Assembly: GCF_026239695.1 (NCBI RefSeq) | Contig: NZ_JAPIVS010000008.1 | Span: forward strand, 62,001-126,000 | Direction: 5' to 3' | Source of the DNA: Pedobacter sp. MC2016-15 | GTDB lineage: Bacteria; Bacteroidota; Bacteroidia; Sphingobacteriales; Sphingobacteriaceae | Length of the DNA: 64,000 nt | In this document: positions 1 to 8,587 of the stretch, piece by piece | Numbering within the stretch: the stretch's first letter is position 1 | How the letters are laid out: each line of letters begins with the position of its first letter | The notes under the pieces: generated by a model | The model's input: the letters and a program-made list of their open reading frames with translations, nothing else | What the model was told of the DNA's origin: nothing | The model's database searches: none | Made by a program: the position numbers and the translations under genes

Positions 1-2018
1 TCCATGAGAATCAGGTCGTAATTTTTGCGTGTATACATTTCCACCGCTTCCCTGCCATTTTGTGCAAAGTCAGGGTCATATCCCAGCTTATTAAGGATTT
101 TCATAGCGAGCTTCAGATTGATAGGATGATCTTCGGCAAGAAGGATCTGTAAAGGATAGCTGATCGCAAAGTCTGCTTTTAATAAGTTTGTGGTTTTTTC
201 TTTTGCCTGGTTAGCAGAAGTTTGAACATGTAAAGTCTGGTGAATAATCCCTCTGAGCTGTTTGGTTTTAGCGGGTTTATTCAGCACTGCTGAGAACAGT
301 TCGGGATATTTATGTTTACTTTCATCCCCAACTGAGCTCAGTAGAATAATTGGAAGGTCTTTATGCGTGGTCCTTATTCTCTGCGCCAGATCTACGCCGT
401 CAATGTCAGGCATTTGCATATCCGTAATGACAAGGTCGAAATTTGAAGCGGCAGAAAGAAGTTCAAGCGCCTGCATTGGTGTATTGCAGATGGTAGGAAC
501 AAAGCTCCATAACTCCAGCTGACCTTTCAATATCCTGAGATTGGTATGGTTATCGTCTACCACGAGGACTTTCTTTCCGACATTCTGACCAGGATCATTA
601 AAAGCCGTTAATTGCTGCTCAGCAGTACCGGCCAGTGCCTTTATCGTAAAGGAAAACACAGTTCCATGATGTTCTTTGCTTCTTACGCTGATCGTACCCT
701 GCATCAGGTTCACCAGTTTCTCACTGATGACCAGACCCAGTCCTGTACCTCCAAACTTCCGGGTATTCGAAGAATCTACCTGTGAGAAAGGCTTGAAGAG
801 CTTGGAAAGTTTCTCTTCAGGTATGCCCATACCTGTATCCCTGATTTCGAAAAGGATACTGACCATATCCCCCTCGGCTGCCTGTTGTTTCACGCTGAGG
901 TGGACCTCACCCTGCTTCGTAAATTTCATCGCATTACTGACCAGGTTGATCAGGATCTGGCGGAGCCTGAAACCATCGCCGATGAGGATTTCCGGCAGGT
1001 TATGGTCTATTTCATAGAGCAGGTCAAGTTTCTGCACTGCTGCCCGCTTGGTGAAAAGATCGATTACATCCTCGATACATTTTACCAGCTCAAAACTTTG
1101 CTCCTCGAGGTCGAGGTGGCCTGACTCAATTTTGGAATAGTCGAGAATATCATTGATCACATTCAGCAGCGCTTCACCACTGGTGCTGATGACATTTACA
1201 AAATCACGTTGTTCATCATTCAGAGGCGTTTCTGTGAGCAATGATGTCATGCCCATCACTCCATTCATCGGAGTCCTGATCTCATGGCTCATCGTGGCCA
1301 GGAAAATACTTTTCGCCTGTGCTGCCCGTTCGGCATCTTTCCTTGCATCAACAGCCACCTGATTTGACACCTTTAGCTCATTGTTTAACTTTTCAAGAGC
1401 CTCCTGATGTTCCTTTTTTTCATTGATATAGGCAAGCATGGCCGACTGGGTGCCGTTATATTTATTTAAGTGGTGCGCCCATAAACCGCATATAAAGAAA
1501 ATTACTGCTGTCAGTATGATATGGATAAAGATTGTCTGTGACTCCAGGTAGTCGAATGTGGTAAAGTAAACCCCGCCATATCCCACACTTTGGAGATAGT
1601 TAAGCCCCAAATGATGTATCGCTACAAAAATGAGCATAGGTACCTGTAACTTCCAGTTCTGATAGGTAATCAGAATAGCACTTCCGATGTAGGCGAAAAA
1701 ATGCATTTCGAACATGCCATGCATCTGGTATATAAACTGTGCCATGAAAATGCCGAGGCAAACGCTGAGTACATACTGGTAGAGCGTTGAATCGGGCATC
1801 AGCCATTTGATGGAATAATAAGCGAGAAGCGTGAGGCCCCCAACACCAATAGCAATATTCCAGGTGTCGTAGAATTGAGCCAGGATCAGCCCAGAGATAA
1901 AAAACGCAATCAGGAAATAGTTGATCAGCTTATCTGATCTTTTTTTAACATCAAACCTGTAGGCTTCCAGTGTATCGGTTACGTCATGGAAGGGGTTGCT
2001 GAGAGGTATGCCGGCCAT
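1..2018 (-). CDS. hybrid sensor histidine kinase/response regulator, 3' end outside window
   Basis: My reading of the complementary strand from the ATG at 2018 gives about 672 residues running off the window edge. The N-terminus has roughly six membrane helices (about 1450-1950) containing MHGMFEMHFF and, further on, an HHLGLNYLQ stretch. A coiled coil follows, then a HisKA box MSHEIRTPMNGVMG, a HATPase with IRDTGMGIP and FGGTGLGL, a first receiver (VLVVDDN, DLVITDMQMPD) and the start of a second receiver (ILLAEDHPINLKL, cut at DLILM). It should autophosphorylate on the H-box histidine and relay to the receivers; the membrane part is presumably the sensor. The start codon overlaps the stop of the upstream gene in a TAATG, so the two are probably translationally coupled. 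The ligand is unknown. Confidence 0.93.
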   Translation of the reverse strand, partial: MAGIPLSNPFHDVTDTLEAYRFDVKKRSDKLINYFLIAFFISGLILAQFYDTWNIAIGVGGLTLLAYYSIKWLMPDSTLYQYVLSVCLGIFMAQFIYQMHGMFEMHFFAYIGSAILITYQNWKLQVPMLIFVAIHHLGLNYLQSVGYGGVYFTTFDYLESQTIFIHIILTAVIFFICGLWAHHLNKYNGTQSAMLAYINEKKEHQEALEKLNNELKVSNQVAVDARKDAERAAQAKSIFLATMSHEIRTPMNGVMGMTSLLTETPLNDEQRDFVNVISTSGEALLNVINDILDYSKIESGHLDLEEQSFELVKCIEDVIDLFTKRAAVQKLDLLYEIDHNLPEILIGDGFRLRQILINLVSNAMKFTKQGEVHLSVKQQAAEGDMVSILFEIRDTGMGIPEEKLSKLFKPFSQVDSSNTRKFGGTGLGLVISEKLVNLMQGTISVRSKEHHGTVFSFTIKALAGTAEQQLTAFNDPGQNVGKKVLVVDDNHTNLRILKGQLELWSFVPTICNTPMQALELLSAASNFDLVITDMQMPDIDGVDLAQRIRTTHKDLPIILLSSVGDESKHKYPELFSAVLNKPAKTKQLRGIIHQTLHVQTSANQAKEKTTNLLKADFAISYPLQILLAEDHPINLKLAMKILNKLGYDPDFAQNGREAVEMYTRKNYDLILM

Positions 2019-2614
2019 TAGTTTACGCAGTTAGGCAAAGTACAACCATAAGCTTTCAGTGCGTACTGATCTAGCCTGAGTGTGGTATTTTTATGCAGAA
2101 TGTTCATGAGTGCGATATTGGCATAGCTGGTTTTTTTATCGGTGCAGTACCTGCTTTTGTTGTAGTTACCTCTGTAATATAATTTCTTTTCAGCAGTTAG
2201 AACCACCGCCTGTGGAGTAGAATATACCCCGCATGACATTGCGATTGTACTGTCAGCTACGATCGGCACGGTGATGCCAAATTTGTTTTGAATATCTGAG
2301 GAGGTATAAGGTTTATCAGTCATCAGAACCACAGCAAAGTTCACCTGACTGCGATATGTTTTTACCAGAGATTTAAACTGGTCAATATTGAAGCGTGAAC
2401 AAGGGCAGTCGGGATTAAAGAAATGTAGAAAAACCGGTTTATCATTATTAAACTGCAGCTTCTGGCGCAGCATGATCTTTTTTCCATTCTGCACAGATTT
2501 ATAATCAGCAGGAATTGGGGTAGGTAGACTGTATTTCAGTTGATTATGCCAGAAAAAAGCAAAAATGATACCTGCTAACAAGATTAACCAGGTAACAGCA
2601 ATCCATTTTCTCAT
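2018..2614 (-). CDS. membrane-anchored thioredoxin-like protein with CxC motif (DUF6436-like)
   Basis: The 198-residue protein has one N-terminal membrane helix (about residues 5-22) and a thioredoxin-fold domain in the periplasm. The redox site reads NPDCPCSRF (C70, C72), a CxC instead of CxxC. A cis-proline loop is visible as STPQAVVL, and a second Cys pair lies near the C-terminus (GCTLPNC). The CxC spacing and the length fit the DUF6436 redoxin-like family; the substrate is unknown. It overlaps the downstream hybrid kinase by one base (TAATG), so it could modulate or accompany that sensor, which is inference from the coupling only. Confidence 0.8.
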   Translation of the reverse strand: MRKWIAVTWLILLAGIIFAFFWHNQLKYSLPTPIPADYKSVQNGKKIMLRQKLQFNNDKPVFLHFFNPDCPCSRFNIDQFKSLVKTYRSQVNFAVVLMTDKPYTSSDIQNKFGITVPIVADSTIAMSCGVYSTPQAVVLTAEKKLYYRGNYNKSRYCTDKKTSYANIALMNILHKNTTLRLDQYALKAYGCTLPNCVN

Positions 2615-2921
2615 GTCAAATGGGAGCTATTAGAGAGCGGAATCGAATTCATAAACACTGGCTAAATATACGAGGTTGGGCAATGTTTAGATTTCTTTTT
2701 TTTCAAATAATTGCCAATTTATTGCACGTCAGTCGGATTTCATTCAGGAAATCCTTAAAAATGGATGAAAGGGGTTGACGATCTCGTATTATTTTAGAGA
2801 TAATTGTTGGATTATTTTATGAAATTCATAATTTTCCCACATTATTCCGAATGATATGCCCGGAATAATGCGTTGCTAAATCCTTTTAAATATTTGAAAC
2901 GTGATAAGAAAGAAATCTGAT
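2615..2921. other. intergenic region between divergent genes
   Basis: This AT-rich gap of about 300 bp separates the minus-strand redoxin from the plus-strand CBM9-like gene and must hold both promoters. I see long A/T runs and no convincing TTG/TAnnTTTG pair; the nearest match is AATATTTG just before the CBM9-like gene, which lacks the first T. No ORF or strong hairpin was found. Confidence 0.4.
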
Positions 2922-4016
2922 ATGATGAAAACGACAGTTTTTGCATCACTCGCCTGTCTGCCATTATTATTTAGCGGTTCTGCCCATGCGCAGGATTCTT
3001 TTAAAGGCCTGGAGCCGCTTTTTACTGTACCAAAACATTACTCTGCAGGATTTGCTGCCAAGGCACCGGTTATTGACGGAGAACTCAATGATGCCGTATG
3101 GTCCAATGTGCCATGGACAGATGATTTTACAGATATTGAGGGCGACAAACAGCCCGAGCCATATTACAAAACAAGGTGTAAAATGGTCTGGGATAAAGAC
3201 TATCTCTATGTGGCAGCGGTGATCAAAGATCCGGACGTTTGGGCATATGTGAAGAATCATGATGAAGTGGTTTTTCAGGATAATGACTTTGAGATTTTCA
3301 TAGATCCGGTAAATAATACACATCAGTATTTTGAGATTGAAGTGAATGCAATCAATACCATATGGGATCTGTACCTGCCAAAGGCTTACCGTAACGGAGG
3401 GTCAGGGCTGAACAGTTGGGAGTCTGGCGTACGTTCTGCTGTGAAAGTACAGGGTACGCTGAACAGACCCGGGGACAAGGATCAGGGTTGGACGGTAGAA
3501 CTTGCAATTCCTTATGCACAGCTCAATGTAAAGAAAAGTCCGGAACAGGGAGATTTCTGGAGGATTAACTTCTCACGAGTGCAGTGGGGTACTACAGTGA
3601 GTAAGGGTAAATATGTTAGAAATACTGATGCATCAGGAAAGAGACTCCCTGAGCACAACTGGGTATGGTCGCCCCAAGGGCTGATTGCCATGCATTACCC
3701 GGAGCGATGGGGATACCTGACTTTTAGTCCTGCTGCGGATGGCGTTTCCCAGAATGACTTTGTGATGCCATACGCAGAGAAGCAACGTAACTATTTATGG
3801 CTTACCTACTATCGTCAGCAGGAATATCTGGAAAAAAACGGCAAATATGCAGGATCATTTAAAGATTTGGGGATTAGTCCTGAGTTTGCAATTGATGGGA
3901 AGAGCAACCTCCTGGAGATGGAAGCTACCGATCATCAGTTTTACCTGTCTGTAAAATCAAGTGGAGAACGTGTAATCAGTATTAATCAGGAGGGTCTGGT
4001 CAAAGTATTAAAATAA
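2922..4016 (+). CDS. secreted CBM9-like carbohydrate-binding domain protein
   Basis: The protein begins with a Sec signal (MMKTTVFASLACLPLLFSG, cut after SAHA), which favours the ATG at 2922 or 2925 over a GTG at 2901. Residues about 40-270 match the CBM9-like beta-sandwich of Bacteroidota outer proteins: APVIDGELNDAVW, a CKMVWDKDYLYVAA strand, DNDFEIFIDP and a WRINFSRVQW strand. The last 90 residues have no domain I recognise. Such proteins bind sugars or act as glycan-locus accessories. Its stop overlaps the start of the next gene (TAATG at 4014-4018), so it forms a coupled pair with a putative glycoside hydrolase. Confidence 0.85.
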   Translation: MMKTTVFASLACLPLLFSGSAHAQDSFKGLEPLFTVPKHYSAGFAAKAPVIDGELNDAVWSNVPWTDDFTDIEGDKQPEPYYKTRCKMVWDKDYLYVAAVIKDPDVWAYVKNHDEVVFQDNDFEIFIDPVNNTHQYFEIEVNAINTIWDLYLPKAYRNGGSGLNSWESGVRSAVKVQGTLNRPGDKDQGWTVELAIPYAQLNVKKSPEQGDFWRINFSRVQWGTTVSKGKYVRNTDASGKRLPEHNWVWSPQGLIAMHYPERWGYLTFSPAADGVSQNDFVMPYAEKQRNYLWLTYYRQQEYLEKNGKYAGSFKDLGISPEFAIDGKSNLLEMEATDHQFYLSVKSSGERVISINQEGLVKVLK

Positions 4017-5107
4017 TGAATACAAGAAGAAATTTTGTTAAATCGGGACTGTTGGCCGGAATTGCGGCTACAGTGCTCCCATTGACAGCAAGTGCAGCGG
4101 CATTGTCCGCAGCAGAAAAGAAAAAGTGGAAACACTGGGTGTGGACGAATCCTGATCTGAAAGATAAGGAAGAAGATCTGGCCGTGTTGTACAAAAAATA
4201 TTATGATGCCGGAATACGCGGAATTTTCTTTGAAGAGGACAGCGAAAAACATTTCCGTGCAGCAAAAGCGCAGAAGCTAGAAGCACATCGATGGATGTGG
4301 ACGATGAACAGAAGGGTTGAGTCGCTGATGGCCGCACATCCTGAATGGTACGCTGTAAACCGCAAGGGGGAGAATTGTATTACTCATCCACCATATGTAG
4401 ATTATTATCGCTGGTTATGTCCATCGAAACCAGAAGTACATCAGTATCTTGAAAATGAAGTGCAGCAGATATTGGATAAGGATTACGTAGACGGAATCCA
4501 CCTTGATTATGTGCGTTACTGCGATGTAATCCTACCCGTAAACCTCTGGGAGAATTACAAGATTGAACAAACTAAAGAACTGCCTGAGTACGATTATTGC
4601 TATTGCGATGTCTGTAAGGAAAAATTTAAGGCTTTCAGGGGACAGGCACTCGACAGTGTGGCTTTTCCTGAAGCAAGTCTGTCCTGGAGACAGTACCGGT
4701 ACAATGCCATCACGACCATTGTCAATAAACTTGCTGCAGTTGCTGCAAAACATAAAAAACAAATTACGGCGGCCGTTTTTCCTACCCCTGAAGTAGCACG
4801 CAGAAATGTTCGTCAGGACTGGACCAACTGGAACCTGAGTGGCGTTTGTCCGATGATCTATCACGGGTTTTATAAGGAACCGGTGGAATGGATCGGGGAT
4901 GCCGTAGCTGAAGGTGTACATTTTCTTGGAGGTAAATTCCCTCTTTATGCCGGTCTTTACCTTCCGGATTTTAAGTCCAATGAAGAACTGAAGCAGGGGA
5001 TGCAGCATGCGTTAAAACATGGTGCTAAAGGGATTTCGCTTTTTGGGAAGATTGATGAAGAAATATTGGCATCATTAAAATCTGTATCTGATAATAGTTA
5101 TATTTAA
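4016..5107 (+). CDS. Tat-exported GH10-like (GHL10/DUF187-type) putative glycoside hydrolase
   Basis: The 363-residue protein starts with a twin-arginine signal (NTRRNFVKSGLLAG, hydrophobic run, cut near ASA). The body looks like a TIM-barrel glycosidase: a WVWTNPDL beginning, DAGIRGIFFEEDSE, then DGIHLDYVRYCDV, close to the DGIHxDYxRYP signature of the GHL10 family, and later strands YAGLYLPDF and KGISLFG. Acidic residues in these strands are the likely catalytic groups. It is coupled to the upstream CBM9-like gene, which suggests joint action on a glycan outside the cytoplasm. A CYCDVCKEKF insert with paired Cys could bind a metal. Substrate unknown. Confidence 0.8.
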   Translation: MNTRRNFVKSGLLAGIAATVLPLTASAAALSAAEKKKWKHWVWTNPDLKDKEEDLAVLYKKYYDAGIRGIFFEEDSEKHFRAAKAQKLEAHRWMWTMNRRVESLMAAHPEWYAVNRKGENCITHPPYVDYYRWLCPSKPEVHQYLENEVQQILDKDYVDGIHLDYVRYCDVILPVNLWENYKIEQTKELPEYDYCYCDVCKEKFKAFRGQALDSVAFPEASLSWRQYRYNAITTIVNKLAAVAAKHKKQITAAVFPTPEVARRNVRQDWTNWNLSGVCPMIYHGFYKEPVEWIGDAVAEGVHFLGGKFPLYAGLYLPDFKSNEELKQGMQHALKHGAKGISLFGKIDEEILASLKSVSDNSYI

Positions 5108-5112
5108 AAATA

Positions 5113-5120
5113 TAATTTTG
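5113..5120 (+). promoter_or_regulatory. candidate Bacteroidota -7 box (TAATTTTG)
   Basis: TAATTTTG matches the TAnnTTTG -7 consensus and ends four bases before the ATG at 5125. The leader would be nearly absent. No TTG -33 element is present at the usual spacing, so the call is weak. Confidence 0.35.
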
Positions 5121-5124
5121 CACT

Positions 5125-5739
5125 ATGGCTGTAACGAAGTATGCGAAGGAGGATATCATCCCTATTGTAATTCATATTTTGAGTTTTTCTACAGTGAAAT
5201 TTGCAGAGTACGGATACAAATCTGTGTTGGAAAAGGATATGCCCGAATTGCTGTCCATGGAAGAGGATGACTTTGACGTGAGCCTATATTTTCAGTTGCT
5301 GCTGGCTTCTGATGATGATGTTTCCAGGGCAATCAATAAATGTATTGCCCTGATCGATCAGGCTATTGATACCTTTCGTATCATGTATGCCATTGATCTT
5401 GAGGAGCTTTATACTGATGAAAGAATACATGAACTGGCAAACCAGATCTATGCGGATCTGTACTACTATGCAGACGGGCTGATTGAGGACAACATCTCTT
5501 CTGCTGTAATGGAGCTTCCTTTTACAGCAGCCAATGCTTTCTTCTTTTTATGCAAGCTCATTATAAACCAGGAGATTGATGCTGAGCAGTCTATGGATGA
5601 AGGATTTTACGGCACAGGCTGGGAAGAGTTTGAATTTATGGATACTTCGGACAATAATGTAGCCGTTTTATATGACCTGATCCAGGAAATACTTAAAATG
5701 AATATCGAGATCAGCGATATTTTTGCCAGTCGGGAATGA
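5125..5739 (+). CDS. acidic cytoplasmic protein of unknown function
   Basis: The 204-residue protein has no signal peptide and is mostly helical and strongly acidic (SMEEDDFDVSLYF, ASDDDVSRAIN). I recognise no domain. It overlaps the next gene by four bases (ATGA at 5736-5739), and that gene encodes a membrane DHp-domain protein, so the two are almost certainly co-translated. Its acidity and coupling would suit a partner of that signalling protein, which is inference only. Confidence 0.75.
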   Translation: MAVTKYAKEDIIPIVIHILSFSTVKFAEYGYKSVLEKDMPELLSMEEDDFDVSLYFQLLLASDDDVSRAINKCIALIDQAIDTFRIMYAIDLEELYTDERIHELANQIYADLYYYADGLIEDNISSAVMELPFTAANAFFFLCKLIINQEIDAEQSMDEGFYGTGWEEFEFMDTSDNNVAVLYDLIQEILKMNIEISDIFASRE

Positions 5740-6212
5740 GTACTGGCAAATATAAAATACCCTTGATTTATGTTGCGATAGGGATACTCTGGATTGTGTT
5801 AAGCGATACGGCAGCTTTGTGGTTGTCTGAGCACATTCCCCGCAGTCTGCTGAATTACCTGAACGTTGGTAAAGGAGTGTTGTTCGTCCTGTGTACAGGC
5901 TGGGTGCTATTTGTGCTGATGGATAAAGAGCAAAAAAAACTCATCCATCAGAAGGAACAACATAAGGAACGTGAAGCCGTGATCGGCTTGCAAAATGAAA
6001 AGCTGAAAGCCGTATCCTGGTTAAACTCTCATGAGATCCGTAAGCCGGTGGCTTCTATTCTGGCGCTTGCCCAGCTGATGAAAAGTTCTGATAGTGAAGA
6101 GGAAAAATCAGAATTGCTCGAACTGCTGCATCGCTGTGCGGTAGATCTGGATGATATTATCCTGGAAATCAATGCTGAAGCATCGGGGCGCAGTGCGGTG
6201 AAAAAGAGTTAA
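5736..6212 (+). CDS. membrane protein ending in a histidine-kinase DHp (HisKA-like) domain, no ATPase domain
   Basis: The 158-residue protein has two membrane helices (about 8-27 and 44-62), a charged coiled coil (64-92), then an H-box reading LNSHEIRKPVASILALAQL with H99 in the phosphoacceptor position, and a second helix LLHRCAVDLDDIILEI. This is a full dimerisation/phosphotransfer hairpin. The protein stops where a HATPase domain would begin, and the following 70 bases encode no ATPase remnant in any frame I checked, so it does not look frameshifted. It could be a phosphotransfer or inhibitor protein acting with another kinase. It overlaps the upstream acidic protein by four bases. Confidence 0.8.
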   Translation: MSTGKYKIPLIYVAIGILWIVLSDTAALWLSEHIPRSLLNYLNVGKGVLFVLCTGWVLFVLMDKEQKKLIHQKEQHKEREAVIGLQNEKLKAVSWLNSHEIRKPVASILALAQLMKSSDSEEEKSELLELLHRCAVDLDDIILEINAEASGRSAVKKS

Positions 6213-6253
6213 TTACAACAATATTACTTTCCCCATCTTTATAATCCGTAATT

Positions 6254-6261
6254 TAGCTTTG
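6254..6261 (+). promoter_or_regulatory. candidate -7 box (TAGCTTTG) of the GAF-protein gene
   Basis: TAGCTTTG fits TAnnTTTG and lies 27 bases before the ATG at 6289. It suggests the GAF gene can be transcribed apart from the two genes upstream. No clear -33 TTG at the right distance. Confidence 0.4.
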
Positions 6262-6288
6262 CTGAATTGATTTGATTTTCCCACCACT

Positions 6289-8577
6289 ATGAATTATCTC
6301 GATACCCCTTTTTTAGTACAGCTGTCCTTTGATGATGTTATAGCTGAATGGGAAAAAGTAGCTGCTGATCAGCGGGGCGGGCGTGCAGGTGAAGCCCGGG
6401 CTTTACTGGAGGAGGTCTGCCTACATCCAGAACTGAGAGAGGGACTAAAAAACGAACTCCAGATCACAGAAAATGCGGATTTAATCAGGCGTCTGATGCA
6501 TGATTATTTTCCGGATGTATTGCGCAACAATGAAATCAAGGCAATCAGTCTTCCCTACAGAAAAGATATATTTAATCATACTGACAGGTTTACCAGCATC
6601 CTGGCTGCTGCAGGGCCTGATTTTGAACTCAATATCAGGGATCTGGATCCTTCACAATCATACATTCTCAGCTGCTGCATCATTCTGAACGAATTTTACG
6701 GCACACACCTGGATTTTTTTAAACCCCTGTTTTGTGATATCCCAACAGCTGACGGGATCATCAGACATTACAGGATTCTCTACAATGCCGATAACCTGGA
6801 AATATCACCAACGGATAAAGCCTTGCCAATCAGTCAGGAGGAGATAGACTTGCTGCTGGATAATTATGATGACATCGACATGTGGCGGGCTAAGTTTCCC
6901 AAAGAAAGCTGGCTGCTGCGGGGGTTTTCATTGATTACGCTGGTAGACGTCACGGTCGAAAATGCGGTTTCCATATTTAAGGAGAAACTGCTGGTGCTCA
7001 ATGCCGGCAATTTTCAGCAAAGTGTGGAAACAATTTTCAGATCAATCTATAAAATTGCTGATATCAGGGTGGGCTTTACGGTATTTAACCGCTACAAGGG
7101 AATATTTAAAGCAGCGAACTTTGGCCATAGAATGAAGAGTTTTATCCTTTCTGATGATGAAGATAGCTGCAGCGAAGAAGTGCTCTGTGTAAACTCTTTT
7201 CAGGAGCTGATCCGGGGAAAGGAGTTTTTCGCAGTTTCTGACGCTACAGCCTACCTGGCTGCGAATCTGCAGAGCCGCCTTGCAGCACAATTATTGTCAC
7301 AGGATATTGAAAGTTTTATTCTCGCTCCTGTAACTAAGAATAATAACTTACTGGGGATTCTTGAACTGGTATCTCCGAGAAAAAAAGAACTCAACAGTAT
7401 CAATGCCAATAAACTGCAGATAGTAATGCCTTTTCTGACTGATTCTATCGACAGGCTGATAGGGGACTTGCAGAACCAGGTACAAGCGTTGATACAGGAG
7501 AAATATACGACCATCCACAGTAGTGTATATTGGAAATTTCAGGAAGAAGCGGAGCATATACTTGCCCGTATGAGTCAGGAGAATCCGGATGTGATGGAAG
7601 AAATTGTCTTCCCGGATGTTTTTCCGCTCTATGGTCAGGTTGATATCAAGGGATCTTCAGAAGTACGCAACTCGAGTGTGCAGCATGATCTTCAACATCA
7701 GCTGAAGAGTTTATTATCTCTGCTGGATGAGATCAAAACTATTTCTCCTGAAGAATCTTTTGATGAAGAAGAACTACAGCTGAATGCATTCCTGAGTGAT
7801 TTGATCATGCCGCTGAAAGCCAACACGGAACAGTTGATCCATAATTATGTGGTCAACAAAGTTCAGCGCTACCTTCGCCAGCTGAAAGACATCAGACTTA
7901 AGCCGCTGATCAATGGTTATTTCTCAGAAGATGAAAAAGAAGGGGGAAGCTTTCATCATCACCGCAGAAAATATGAAACTACTATTGCCACGATCAATGA
8001 GAAACTGGCGGCGGTTATAGACCATAGACAGGTGGAGGCACAGGCGATCTTTCCTCATTATTATGAAAGGTTTAAAACTGATGGGGTAGAGCATAACCTT
8101 TATCTTGGCGCTACCATCGCTCCGCGGAAGAACTTTCACCTTCAGCTGCTCCACCGGCTGCGTTTGTGGCAGATCAGGGTGTTATGTGAGATGGAAAAGA
8201 CGCATCATGATCTGAAGGACAGATTACCCTATCCTTTGGAAGTAACTACGCTGATTCTCATTTACAATACGGAGATAGATATACGTTTCAGGATGGATGA
8301 GAAACGTTTTGATGTGGATGGCAGTTACAATGCACGTTTTGAGATTGTAAAAAAACGTATTGATAAGGCGCATGTGAAAGACACGGCGGAACGCATAACT
8401 GCACCGGGTAAAATTACACTTGTCTATGCCGGCGACAATGAAGAGGACGAGTATATCCGTTATCTGAGGATTCTGCAGGATGAAGAAATTCTGGAGGAGG
8501 GGCTGGAGCTCTTTGAGGTGGAGGATTTACAGGGTGTTTCAGGGTTAAAGGCATTACGTGCAAAAATTGCGCACTAG
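6289..8577 (+). CDS. GAF-domain protein, 762 residues
   Basis: The protein is cytoplasmic with no signal peptide or membrane helix. The central part (about residues 235-400) has the pattern of a GAF sensory domain: DIRVGFTVFNRYKGIF, a variable loop, ESFILAPVTKNNNLLGILEL. The rest is helical and charged and resembles large GAF proteins of Bacteroidota of unknown role. The last 70 residues contain a GKITLVYAGDNEEDEY strand. There is no kinase, cyclase or HTH domain, so output must go through partners, perhaps the DHp-only protein encoded just upstream. The TAG stop lies in the loop of a hairpin (8564-8586). Confidence 0.8.
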   Translation: MNYLDTPFLVQLSFDDVIAEWEKVAADQRGGRAGEARALLEEVCLHPELREGLKNELQITENADLIRRLMHDYFPDVLRNNEIKAISLPYRKDIFNHTDRFTSILAAAGPDFELNIRDLDPSQSYILSCCIILNEFYGTHLDFFKPLFCDIPTADGIIRHYRILYNADNLEISPTDKALPISQEEIDLLLDNYDDIDMWRAKFPKESWLLRGFSLITLVDVTVENAVSIFKEKLLVLNAGNFQQSVETIFRSIYKIADIRVGFTVFNRYKGIFKAANFGHRMKSFILSDDEDSCSEEVLCVNSFQELIRGKEFFAVSDATAYLAANLQSRLAAQLLSQDIESFILAPVTKNNNLLGILELVSPRKKELNSINANKLQIVMPFLTDSIDRLIGDLQNQVQALIQEKYTTIHSSVYWKFQEEAEHILARMSQENPDVMEEIVFPDVFPLYGQVDIKGSSEVRNSSVQHDLQHQLKSLLSLLDEIKTISPEESFDEEELQLNAFLSDLIMPLKANTEQLIHNYVVNKVQRYLRQLKDIRLKPLINGYFSEDEKEGGSFHHHRRKYETTIATINEKLAAVIDHRQVEAQAIFPHYYERFKTDGVEHNLYLGATIAPRKNFHLQLLHRLRLWQIRVLCEMEKTHHDLKDRLPYPLEVTTLILIYNTEIDIRFRMDEKRFDVDGSYNARFEIVKKRIDKAHVKDTAERITAPGKITLVYAGDNEEDEYIRYLRILQDEEILEEGLELFEVEDLQGVSGLKALRAKIAH

Positions 8578-8586
8578 GCGCAATTT
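8564..8586. terminator. bidirectional hairpin terminator holding a stop codon in its loop
   Basis: AAATTGCGC (8564-8572) pairs perfectly with GCGCAATTT (8578-8586) around the loop ACTAG. The loop contains the TAG stop of the GAF gene, and the right side runs into the 3' end of msrB, whose stop is at 8588. A-rich flank on one side and TTTCTT on the other fit intrinsic termination for both converging genes. Confidence 0.7.
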
Positions 8587-8587
8587 C

